Assembly (NCBI RefSeq): GCF_002993365.1
Contig: NZ_PVNP01000207.1
Span: 70,584-111,739 of the forward strand
Origin: Marisediminitalea alba
GTDB lineage: Bacteria > Pseudomonadota > Gammaproteobacteria > Enterobacterales > Alteromonadaceae
Length of the DNA stretch: 41,156 bases
Direction of reading: 5' to 3'
Shown: positions 32,118 to 40,269 of the stretch, in pieces
Position numbering within the stretch: the first letter of the stretch is position 1
How the letters are laid out: every line of letters begins with the position of its first letter
Program-made: the position numbers and the translations under genes
The notes under the pieces: model-generated
What the model was told of the DNA's origin: nothing
Seen by the model: only the letters and a program-made list of their open reading frames with translations
Databases searched by the model: none

Positions 32118-32412
32118 CTTAAATAAAAATAAATTAGACATATTTATCAATAACTTAAAAACAATCCGCAATTTTTAGAAACGCTTATCCAAAAGTACGG
32201 CGCGCCACGATAGCGCAATTTCACCAATAAAGTGCATCCATTAACGGTACAACTTACTATGCTGCGGTTATTATTGCGCGTATTTTAGGCAAACCGTCCA
32301 TTTACTGTTGATTTAAACCGCAAACAGCGCGCTTTATGACTAAAATATTACATAGGAATAAGAATTGCTTATCTCTCAGGTTTAACAGCCAGCGAATATT
32401 TCGGAGCGCCTG
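32118..32412. promoter_or_regulatory. Divergent region between the FNT unit and nasR
   Basis: It contains the FNT upstream activator site at 32220-32236 and must hold the nasR promoter. Possible -10 sequences around 32341-32350 (TAAAAT) lack a convincing -35. No terminator hairpin was seen on the plus strand, so nasR itself does not appear to be attenuated. Confidence 0.4.
32220..32236 (-). promoter_or_regulatory. NtrC-like site upstream of the FNT-kinase promoter
   Basis: The minus sequence TGCACTTTATTGGTGAA keeps GCAC-N7-GTG of the NtrC consensus TGCACCAAAATGGTGCA, with both half sites in phase. It lies about 103 bp upstream of the -24 box, a normal enhancer distance. Confidence 0.62.
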
Positions 32413-33696
32413 ATGAGCAAACACAGTGACATTACCAAGCGATTTTTATTGTCAGCCAAGCATCAGGAAATTCAGGCATTACAGCATCTATCGTCAAACT
32501 GTCGCACGGTTAAAGCCGTAAAAGATATGATCCATCAGCTCCAGCGCGAACGTGGTTTAAGCAATGTATTCTTAGGTTCTAAGGGCGACCGGTTTGATGA
32601 GCAACGTCAGCAGCAAATTACCGCCAGTGAAGTCTGCGAGCAGGATTTACGCAGCCTGCTTAAGTCGCTTTACCTTGGCCAGCACGACAACGGCCAGTCC
32701 ATGCGATTGCTTAGCAGTATCACCTTTGCCCTGCAGGGTATGGATCACTTACCCGATTTGCGCAATAAAATTGCTGCTCAGCAACTTACCCCGCTGGAAT
32801 CCACCAACGCCTACTGCCGCTTAATTACCGGTTTACTCGACGTTGTTTTTGAGGCGGCCGATGTGGCCAGCGATCCAACCATGACCCGCCTGCTGGTAGC
32901 CCTGTTTAACTTTATGCAGGGTAAAGAATACGCCGGGCAGGAACGCGCCTGGGGCGCGATTGGCTTTGCTGAAAGTCACTTCGACAGTGATCTCGGAGAT
33001 AGAATAAGCGCTCTCAGTGATTCACAGCAGCACTGTTTTGAAACCTTCGAAAACTTTGCCGATGACGAAGAAATGCAAATGTGGCAGTTACAGCAAACCA
33101 GCGACACGGCCACCCAGATCACCCGATTACGCGAAATGATCCAGTCGCTGGCCTCTGGCGGAGAATGCTCGGCTGAACTCAGCGAAATTTGGTACGACAT
33201 CGCGACGCAGCGTATTGATGCCATGCAGTCAATTGAAGAGCACCTGACCGACCGCCTTACCGATCAGGCTACCCTGCGCATTCAACAGGCCGAAGAAGAG
33301 CTGCGTAATCATGAATTACTGATCGCAACACTGAACAGTTCACCACCACTTACTGATACGCCAATTACCATGCTTTACGACAATACGGTAAAGGGCCTCA
33401 AGGGGGCCGGAAGAGAAGCGAAAAAGCTGCCCGAGGGCTCTGCCCTGTCGGCGCATAAATCATTTTACGATCTTATCCGCGGCCAGGCTCAGCGCATCGA
33501 GGATATGGCAGATGAGCTCGGTGCCGCCAGACAGGCACTTAGTGAGCAAAAAGTGATTGACCGGGCCAAGTTGCTGTTGATGCAGCAGGGCAACTTGTCG
33601 GAGCAGCAGGCTTACCGCAAATTACAAAGCTCTGCCATGGAGCAAAATATGCGCCTTTCGGATCTGGCTCAGCGAGTAGTGAGCCGTGTTGGCTAA
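32413..33696 (+). CDS. nasR: NasR-type nitrate-responsive antiterminator (NIT-ANTAR)
   Basis: This 427-residue protein has an N-terminal NIT nitrate/nitrite-sensing domain, all helical, with the conserved QLQRERGLSNVFLGS segment near residues 42-56. A C-terminal ANTAR RNA-binding domain (about 370-427) has IDRAKLLLMQQGNLSEQQAY and LQSSAMEQNMRLSDLAQ. NasR binds two-hairpin leaders when nitrate or nitrite is present and prevents termination. Three such leaders lie on the opposite strand within 12 kb, before the FNT gene, nirB and nrtA. The gene is on plus, divergent from those units. Length matches Klebsiella NasR (about 390-430). Confidence 0.95.
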   Translation: MSKHSDITKRFLLSAKHQEIQALQHLSSNCRTVKAVKDMIHQLQRERGLSNVFLGSKGDRFDEQRQQQITASEVCEQDLRSLLKSLYLGQHDNGQSMRLLSSITFALQGMDHLPDLRNKIAAQQLTPLESTNAYCRLITGLLDVVFEAADVASDPTMTRLLVALFNFMQGKEYAGQERAWGAIGFAESHFDSDLGDRISALSDSQQHCFETFENFADDEEMQMWQLQQTSDTATQITRLREMIQSLASGGECSAELSEIWYDIATQRIDAMQSIEEHLTDRLTDQATLRIQQAEEELRNHELLIATLNSSPPLTDTPITMLYDNTVKGLKGAGREAKKLPEGSALSAHKSFYDLIRGQAQRIEDMADELGAARQALSEQKVIDRAKLLLMQQGNLSEQQAYRKLQSSAMEQNMRLSDLAQRVVSRVG

Positions 33697-33758
33697 TGAC
33701 GCACTGCTAAAATTTTGCTATAAATCGCTGCCAACGTAATTAGCTAAAGGACATAGCC

Positions 33759-34208
33759 ATGAAGAAGTACCTTGTTATCAGTCTGATAAGCCTGCTTGCC
33801 GGCTGTGCGAGTAACCAACTGACCACAGACTCACAGGCGGTAGACAGCGGGCTCGAACAACCGGCAGATGAGTCTGAGTTCGCATCACTCTGGACCCAGA
33901 CAAAACGGGTAAATCCACAATATCCGATCAGCGCAGCAAAAGACGGTTTATCAGGTTGTGTGAATTTGTCATTTGTGGTTAACAATGAAGGCAGAGCTAC
34001 GGAACAACAAGTGACCGACTCATTCCCTAAGGGCGTATTTGAAAAAAAGGCCATTGAGGCTTTAAAGCGGTGGCGCTGGAAACCCACAGCGGCTAACCCG
34101 GATAAACAGCCGGCCCGCTCTACCGTGCAGTTGGACTTTATGGTCCAGTACAGCAAAAACATCACCGTAGCAGAACAACGCTGTAGTATAAAGATACCTT
34201 CGTTTTAA
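33759..34208 (+). CDS. TonB C-terminal domain lipoprotein
   Basis: This 149-residue protein has a lipoprotein signal with lipobox LLAGC (Cys16). A TonB_C-like domain spans about residues 45-130 (VNPQYPISAAKDGLSGCVNL; ALKRWRWKP). It lacks the N-terminal membrane helix and Pro-rich linker of a genuine TonB, so it cannot span the periplasm in the usual way. A periplasmic lipoprotein with a TonB-like fold is the safest call; function is unknown. AAAGGA precedes the ATG. Confidence 0.82.
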   Translation: MKKYLVISLISLLAGCASNQLTTDSQAVDSGLEQPADESEFASLWTQTKRVNPQYPISAAKDGLSGCVNLSFVVNNEGRATEQQVTDSFPKGVFEKKAIEALKRWRWKPTAANPDKQPARSTVQLDFMVQYSKNITVAEQRCSIKIPSF

Positions 34209-34266
34209 TAAAGATGGTGCGGCGATTAATGGATTCGTCACTTCCTCGCTTTTAAGGAGACCTCAG

Positions 34267-35214
34267 ATGCGATTATGGACCTATCGACGTCCATTCAACT
34301 ATGACAACAGCAACTATGAAGTCCACTATTCGTTTTCATTTACTACTTATACATCGCGGCTGTATAAAAACGGACACCTGATTGATGAGTTAACCGGTAA
34401 CTTTATCGACGAGCTAAAAGTACTTACCCATACTGTCCACTCTGATAACGCAGGCAATACGCTAAAAGTGTCGGTGGGCTATATCAACTGGCTGACCGTT
34501 GGCATTGAGGTTTACCATAACCATGAGCGCATCTGCGCCAGTCACCCGGATAACGACATTTACTTTGCCGATAAGAAACTAAAAAAACTCGCCGGTACCC
34601 ACGCACAAGAGACCGAAACACTCAAACAAGAACGCCAGAAACAAAGTGAGCAATGGCGAAAAAACAAACACTCCATTTTCGCCGATATCGGCTTAGGGGC
34701 GGCATTTTTTATTGTGTCCAAAACAACCGGCGACTTAACCGTGGCGGCATTTACCAGCATCGCTTTAGGCTTAGCTCTGGTAGTGGTACAGCGCTTTGTT
34801 AAAGTGGATTTACTTGGCGGCTTTGCTGTTTTTGGCACGGTTATGCTGTTGATATCCGCATTGTTATCGCTCACTTTCGACAGTGAGTTTTTTGTTCAGC
34901 TAAAAGGCACAATAATGGGAGTGCTGGGCGCACTGGTATTGCTAGTCGATGGCGTATTCCGTAAAGGGAGGTACTTCGCCCCTCGTTTTGAGCGTTACCT
35001 GAACTCACCGATAAAACATCAGCCATTTGTTATAGGGCTGAGTGTTCTCGGGCTAATGATGGCAGGCATTAATTACGCTGTGGCGACTCTGCTTACCGAA
35101 GATCAATGGTTAACCTACACCACGTTTATCGATATGCCCTTGTACCTCATTTTGTTTTTTATGTTGATATCGAAAACAAGCCAAAAAGAAGCGCCCGGAA
35201 TCAGTAACCGGTAA
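34267..35214 (+). CDS. IspZ/YciB-like membrane protein with N-terminal extension
   Basis: This 315-residue protein has a soluble N-terminal region (about 1-100, beta-rich with many Tyr and His) and a charged helix or coiled coil (about 105-136). Six membrane segments follow (about 138-155, 157-177, 182-204, 212-231, 251-276 and 286-304). The membrane part resembles septation protein A (IspZ/YciB): FFIVSKTTGDLTVAAF, LTFDSEFFVQLKGTIMGVL and LLVDGVFRKG align by eye. IspZ is about 180 residues, so the first 130 are an addition. The start has AAGGAG six bases upstream. It overlaps the convergent lipocalin-like gene by 14 bp. Family assignment is by pattern only. Confidence 0.7.
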   Translation: MRLWTYRRPFNYDNSNYEVHYSFSFTTYTSRLYKNGHLIDELTGNFIDELKVLTHTVHSDNAGNTLKVSVGYINWLTVGIEVYHNHERICASHPDNDIYFADKKLKKLAGTHAQETETLKQERQKQSEQWRKNKHSIFADIGLGAAFFIVSKTTGDLTVAAFTSIALGLALVVVQRFVKVDLLGGFAVFGTVMLLISALLSLTFDSEFFVQLKGTIMGVLGALVLLVDGVFRKGRYFAPRFERYLNSPIKHQPFVIGLSVLGLMMAGINYAVATLLTEDQWLTYTTFIDMPLYLILFFMLISKTSQKEAPGISNR

Positions 35215-36268
35215 GCTCCATATAGCCCTTTCCGGCATGACTGCCGCCAAATGAAATCGCTCCTTCGTAATAGGGATAGCGGCTGTCATTCCACTGGTCG
35301 GCTTTAAACGCTTCGGTGGTAATGTCGATTTGCTGCTTTGGGATACGAATTTGCCAGGTAACCGGGACTTCCCTGCCTGCCACCTCACTGGAGTTAACTG
35401 GTAAAATCTGCAGCTCATCCGGGCCAAGCGTTTGGGGCTCCCCCTGAGCACTGATTAACGTACCGGTGGTATAAGCCTCACTGCCCTCCACATACATGGT
35501 AAAGGCCATCAGTTTTCGCCCGTCGTCAAAATGCAGTGAAAACCAGTCCCAGCCCAAGGCGTCTTCATCAGCCAGTTGCGATGTCCATTCGTGATCGTAC
35601 CAACCCATGCCGCTAACCTGATGGGTTATTCCATCCAGAGTGATCTGGCCGCTGGCGTTGATAAACGGCTGGCTGTAGTAGTAGGAACGATAGCGTCCGT
35701 CACCGGTTTTAAAACTCACGCCCTGTTGGCCGTGTTTTACAAAGGGCTTATCGGCAGTCAGGTTAAGTGTAAGCACAGCAGGGCCAGAAGTGGTGTTTAG
35801 CTCTGCAGGAAAAAGCGCCGCCTGCTGTTTACTCAGCCACTGCCATTCATCGATATAAAACGCTACGGGCGCGATGCTAAAACTGGCGATCCCCGTCCCC
35901 TGCTGAGCAAATTTCTCATCAAAATAATGCTGGGTCTGAGTATGCAACGAAGAATGCCCCATCCAGACCACACCTTCCCCCCAATTCGAAGTCAGTTCGG
36001 GGCGGGCAAATTTGAACAACGTAAACTGATAATTAAACGGCTCGCCGTTATCATTCTCCAGCAGCAGTGTAAGATACCACCACTCAATCTGATAGCCCTG
36101 ATGCGGGGCGTGATCGGCAGGTAAAGACACAGGCTGTGCAATGCTTACCTGCGCCTGATTATCGGCCTTAAAACCGCCAAACAGTGAAGAGCGCTTATCT
36201 TGTTGGGATTGCAACGGCGCCGAAAAAGTACAGCCCAATATCAACAGGAAAAGCAATAGCCTGTTCAT
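35201..36268 (-). CDS. AttH/CrtC-like lipocalin-domain protein
   Basis: This 355-residue exported protein has a signal peptide (LLLFLLILGCTFSAPLQSQ). The LILGC-like segment could be a lipobox, but Cys is followed by Thr and the site is ambiguous. The body has QIEWWYLTLLLENDNGE and GWYDHEWTSQLADEDALGWD, marks of the AttH/carotenoid 1,2-hydratase-like double-lipocalin family. The start overlaps the permease stop (ATGA). It completes an attEFGH-like operon: ATPase, FtsX permease, lipocalin. Role is unknown; hydrophobic ligand binding is inferred from fold. Confidence 0.87.
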   Translation of the reverse strand: MNRLLLFLLILGCTFSAPLQSQQDKRSSLFGGFKADNQAQVSIAQPVSLPADHAPHQGYQIEWWYLTLLLENDNGEPFNYQFTLFKFARPELTSNWGEGVVWMGHSSLHTQTQHYFDEKFAQQGTGIASFSIAPVAFYIDEWQWLSKQQAALFPAELNTTSGPAVLTLNLTADKPFVKHGQQGVSFKTGDGRYRSYYYSQPFINASGQITLDGITHQVSGMGWYDHEWTSQLADEDALGWDWFSLHFDDGRKLMAFTMYVEGSEAYTTGTLISAQGEPQTLGPDELQILPVNSSEVAGREVPVTWQIRIPKQQIDITTEAFKADQWNDSRYPYYEGAISFGGSHAGKGYMELTGY

Positions 36269-38562
36269 AGTGCTTCCTGTTGCGAGTAAAACCTGGCCTG
36301 TAACCTGCCAAGCGGCAATGCCATAAGTAGCAGTAACAGGCCCAGCCCAATCAGTAGACTTTGCATAATAATCATCGGGTCGAGGATGAGCGGATAGGTC
36401 CAGTGAAAGGCAAAGCGATTAACTTTATTCACCAGCAACCAGGCCAGTAACAGCGCAAATGGCAGTGCCAGCAACGCACAACTCACCGCAATAAAACAAT
36501 ACTGCGAAAACAATGACAGCTTGATACGAAACGGGCTGACGCCAACGCTGCGCAGCAGCAACAGTTGTGGCTTAATATCCATCACCAACAGCGTAATCGA
36601 CACAAAAAACGATAGCGCGGCCACCAGCATAGTGACCAGGTTTAACGTGTCAGTGGTTAAAAATGTGCGGGAGAACACCATCATCGACTGCTCAATCAGA
36701 GTGCTTCGCGGGATAAGACGTGCTGACTCACTATGCTCGTTAAGCCAGCTTTCAAGCGCCGCCTCCTCTGAAGACGAAGCAAAAGCGGCATAAGCAGAAA
36801 TAAGCGCATACTCATTGGAGAGCAGCGCCTCTGGCAGCAACACCTGAGCTTTAGGGTTACCGTAATCCGGATACACGCCCACTATTTCAAAGGCTTGCAG
36901 CCCGCTGGTTAAAGGCAAGCTAACAGTGTCGCCGGTACTAAGCCCCTCCCGATACGCAAATTGTTGATTAATGAACACACCACGCTGTGCATGAAAAGCA
37001 GACCAGGCCCAGGGCGATTGGTCATCGAGCATTAAATACTGTTGATATTCAATACCATCAGGGAAACTGCGTAACTCAAGGGTTTGCCCGTTAACACGAA
37101 CGTCTTTGCCATAGCGGGCAAGCAGTGGCACCGGTGCCGCTTCCCCTTTAGATAAATCCCCTTCAAAATCCGTGTAGACATAAAAGGGGGCAAACAGGCG
37201 TTGCTCCAGCCATTGCTCCGTGGCCTGGCGAAAACTGTCGACCATCACATTCATGCCAATATTAGCCGCCAGCGCGATAAAAAATGCACAGGCCGCCAGT
37301 CTGGTGCGCTGCGAAAGACTCACTGCATTGTGCATACTCCAGTGCAGCAGCGGTTTTGTTGTACTAATCCGCCGTGCAACCAGGCTCATTAACTGCGGCA
37401 TCAGCAACACAACCGTGGTGCAACCAGCAATCAGCACCAGACCAATATACAAAAGCGCCTGTAGCTGACTGGCTACCAGCCACGCTCCAAGCGCCACTGC
37501 CGCTAAGCTCAGTAACAGCCAGAAGTTATAGACCGGTTTAAAACGCTGCTTAAATACCGCCACCAGATAACTGCGCCGGGCCAGACTGTGAGCCAGAAGT
37601 TGCCTGATCAACAGCCCCATTATCATCACCGCTATTGCACAAAACACAACGGCCAGCAACATCAGGCGCGGCGTGGAAAACTGACCTCCGCTAAACTGCC
37701 CGTCCAGTAAAAACCGGTAAATGTTACTCAGCACCGGCGTGATAGCACTAACCAGAGAAGCCCCGGCAATGACTCCGCCAACCGCGCCAACAAGCGCCAG
37801 AATAAACATTTCTAGTTGCAAAACCCGTAGCAATATTGCCTGACTGACGCCCAGTTGGCGCAGTTTAACCAACACCGGCGTACGCGCCGCCAACAGCAGG
37901 TTAAAGGCATTAAACACAATAAAGATGCTGACCAGCACCATCAGTGCGCCCATGGCCCACAGGTTGAGGCTGAAACTGTCACTCAGATTGCTGGCTGAGG
38001 AAGTCAACGTGAAGGGCGCTAATTGAAGATGTGCAGGCAGTGATTCTTCCAGCAGCTTATACTGCTCGGGAGATAGTGCCCCAACCACCAGCAGGCCGCT
38101 TAGGGGATGGGTTTGTAAAGTGACGTCGTCACGGTAAAACTGATTGATATCCTCAATACCATTGAGCGCCGCCTGTTGAGCAATGCTGTTTTGCTGAGAC
38201 GTTGAGCGATTAGCGGCTGGCAACAGATTAAACAGCGGAACCGTATCAACCGCTAGCCGATCACTGGTTTGAGTGTAAGCCACTAAGGCGTTAAGCCCCT
38301 GACGCCGAAGGGCTGCATAATCAGAACGCGTAAGTGGGCTATTTTCACTGCGCGGAATGACATGAAAATTAATCGGTACATCAACCAGCGCAAACTGCTT
38401 TAACTGAGAGGATGCGCCGGCATTAATAAGTGCTACGGCTGTGAGGCCGGCGCTGGCAATAAAGATCGCCACGATAATTAGCAATGGCTCCCAAAAACGC
38501 TGGCGATAGGTGGCCAGTTGGGTGCCCAGCGCCAGGATAAGAACTCGCATGGCCCGCGACAT
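36265..38562 (-). CDS. FtsX-family ABC permease (AttF/AttG-like fusion)
   Basis: This 765-residue permease has a first membrane helix (WEPLLIIVAIFIASAGLTAV) followed by a periplasmic domain. It continues with a set of FtsX helices (about 230-350), a central helix group, a second periplasmic domain and final helices (about 635-765). The two-half layout matches AttF-AttG or YbbP-type permeases fused in one chain. The start at 38562 is set by a TAATG overlap with the ATPase stop and gives MSRAMRVLIL. The longer frame is rejected. It likely extracts or moves a lipid-like substrate with the ATPase. Confidence 0.88.
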   Translation of the reverse strand: MSRAMRVLILALGTQLATYRQRFWEPLLIIVAIFIASAGLTAVALINAGASSQLKQFALVDVPINFHVIPRSENSPLTRSDYAALRRQGLNALVAYTQTSDRLAVDTVPLFNLLPAANRSTSQQNSIAQQAALNGIEDINQFYRDDVTLQTHPLSGLLVVGALSPEQYKLLEESLPAHLQLAPFTLTSSASNLSDSFSLNLWAMGALMVLVSIFIVFNAFNLLLAARTPVLVKLRQLGVSQAILLRVLQLEMFILALVGAVGGVIAGASLVSAITPVLSNIYRFLLDGQFSGGQFSTPRLMLLAVVFCAIAVMIMGLLIRQLLAHSLARRSYLVAVFKQRFKPVYNFWLLLSLAAVALGAWLVASQLQALLYIGLVLIAGCTTVVLLMPQLMSLVARRISTTKPLLHWSMHNAVSLSQRTRLAACAFFIALAANIGMNVMVDSFRQATEQWLEQRLFAPFYVYTDFEGDLSKGEAAPVPLLARYGKDVRVNGQTLELRSFPDGIEYQQYLMLDDQSPWAWSAFHAQRGVFINQQFAYREGLSTGDTVSLPLTSGLQAFEIVGVYPDYGNPKAQVLLPEALLSNEYALISAYAAFASSSEEAALESWLNEHSESARLIPRSTLIEQSMMVFSRTFLTTDTLNLVTMLVAALSFFVSITLLVMDIKPQLLLLRSVGVSPFRIKLSLFSQYCFIAVSCALLALPFALLLAWLLVNKVNRFAFHWTYPLILDPMIIMQSLLIGLGLLLLLMALPLGRLQARFYSQQEAL

Positions 38563-39215
38563 TACTCTTGCGCTAACCGGCCCTGATGGAGCCGATACTG
38601 AGTTTGAGCGCGCCTGGCAACATCCGAGCTGTGGGTTACGACCACCAATGCCGCGCCCTGCTCCTGACAATAATTAAACAGCAACTGGCTCACTATATCG
38701 CTGGTTTGCTCATCAAGGTTGCCGGTGGGCTCATCGGCAAGCACCACATCAGGCAGGTGGTTAAGCGCGCGGGCAATGGCAACCCGTTGCTGCTCGCCAC
38801 CAGAGAGCATACTGACCGGCGCTTTGTGCCGATCCGCCAGTCCCAGATTGTTCAGCAAGGTTTGCTGGCGGGAGGCATTGTAGTTACCTTTTAAGCGAGC
38901 GGTAAAGGCCACGTTATCCCAAACATTAAAACAGTCCAGCAGATTAAACTGCTGAAAGATCACCCCAAGGTGATGCATTCTAAACGAATCGGCGGCTTCC
39001 TGGGATAAACGCTCTAACGCATGCCCGGCAATCACAATGGTGCCACCAGAGCTTTGTTCAAACCCCGCCAGTAAGGCCAGCAACGTGGATTTACCACAGC
39101 CGGATGCGCCCTGAATACTCACCGATTGCCCGGCGATAACATTCAGCGAAAGCTGGTCGATAATGGGGGAAGATGAGTCAGGGTAGTGTTTTAGAAGGTC
39201 AGATACTGCGATCAT
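38562..39215 (-). CDS. LolD/MacB-type ABC ATPase
   Basis: This 217-residue ATPase has Walker A GASGCGKST, Q-loop IFQQFNLLDCF, signature LSGGEQQR, Walker B VVLADEP and H-loop VVTHS. It belongs to the LolD/FtsE/MacB group, which pairs with FtsX-type permeases. It is the first gene of the three-gene operon. The stop overlaps the permease start (TAATG). Confidence 0.94.
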   Translation of the reverse strand: MIAVSDLLKHYPDSSSPIIDQLSLNVIAGQSVSIQGASGCGKSTLLALLAGFEQSSGGTIVIAGHALERLSQEAADSFRMHHLGVIFQQFNLLDCFNVWDNVAFTARLKGNYNASRQQTLLNNLGLADRHKAPVSMLSGGEQQRVAIARALNHLPDVVLADEPTGNLDEQTSDIVSQLLFNYCQEQGAALVVVTHSSDVARRAQTQYRLHQGRLAQE

Positions 39216-39347
39216 TATTCGATTTTGTTCCTTAATCGACTACACCTTACGAGGCGCTGTATACCTCTAGTTTAACGTAAATTAACCAATTTAAGATTAA
39301 TTACAAGGTCACCAGATAGGCAGCATCAATGTTTTAGCAAAAAGCTT

Positions 39348-40169
39348 TTAGTCAAAAACCACCACCGCCTGCCGGCTCAGCGCTACCAATCGTTCCTGTT
39401 CATCCCAAATTTTCGCCTCGGTGTGGGCATAGCCATTAGCGGCAAACCGGGTATTCACCTCATACGCAAACCAGGGGTTACCGGCAACGGGAATAAGCGG
39501 GTTCACAAACTCCAGATCCCAGCTTACCGTGCTCATCGGTGCCGGGGCTCCAAGTTGCTGCACCAATGCTGGCGGCCATGCATCAATTAACGCTATGAGG
39601 TGAGTAAGGCCAAATTGCTCTACCGGCGCGTGGTTGCGCATCCAGCCGAGATAATGACAGTGTGCGCTGCCGGTGAAAGGATGTTGCCCCTCTAACATTG
39701 CCAGATCGTAGTGATGAAAAAACCTCGGCAATTTATCTGCATCGGTTCCCATTAAGGTTGCCTTATCTGGTGGTTCAAATTGGTGCGAAGGCAGCTTGTT
39801 GATATGCAATTTCGAGGTTAGCTCAACACCATAACAGGCCTGAACACAAACGCTGACTTTGCCTGCCTGATTCAGCTTTACCAGATATTGCGACATATTG
39901 CGGCCGGAGCGTAACTGCTCTATGACGATTTCAAAGGGTTCATCAAATACCACCGGGCCAACAAAGTTAGTGTGAAATGTGCGCAAGACGCGATCCGGCG
40001 CGACTATCATGCTCAGTGCATAGTACACCATCGCCGCACTTATACCACCAAAGGCCGTACGCCCCTGCCCCCAGTCATCAGGCAAACCTGGGTGAGTTAC
40101 CCGCCATTGGTTATCGCTTACAGCTGTAACGGCAGACATGCTCGCGAACAATTGATCAATGTGGTGCAT
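39348..40169 (-). CDS. Acyl-CoA thioesterase-like, double hotdog
   Basis: This 273-residue protein resembles TesB-like/4HBT_3 acyl-CoA thioesterases. The first hotdog has GRTAFGGISAAMVYYALSM and FHTNFVGPVVFDEPFEI. The second has MSTVSWDLEFVNPLIP and GYAHTEAKIWDEQERLVALS. The start has AAGGAG ten bases upstream. The acyl substrate is unknown. Neighbours give no clue, and it stands alone between the ABC operon and the insertion sequence. Confidence 0.85.
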   Translation of the reverse strand: MHHIDQLFASMSAVTAVSDNQWRVTHPGLPDDWGQGRTAFGGISAAMVYYALSMIVAPDRVLRTFHTNFVGPVVFDEPFEIVIEQLRSGRNMSQYLVKLNQAGKVSVCVQACYGVELTSKLHINKLPSHQFEPPDKATLMGTDADKLPRFFHHYDLAMLEGQHPFTGSAHCHYLGWMRNHAPVEQFGLTHLIALIDAWPPALVQQLGAPAPMSTVSWDLEFVNPLIPVAGNPWFAYEVNTRFAANGYAHTEAKIWDEQERLVALSRQAVVVFD

Positions 40170-40269
40170 CAGACTTTTGCTCCTTTTTACCAGTTATTAG
40201 AATGTTAATAGACACTTAACACTAATACTTTATCGGTATCCTGTTGTTTTAATCTAAGTATCAGATAGT

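Noticed and set aside
33759..34208. True TonB energy transducer
   Set aside because: No N-terminal membrane anchor or Pro-rich spacer, and no exbB or exbD nearby; it is a lipoprotein with a TonB_C-like domain.
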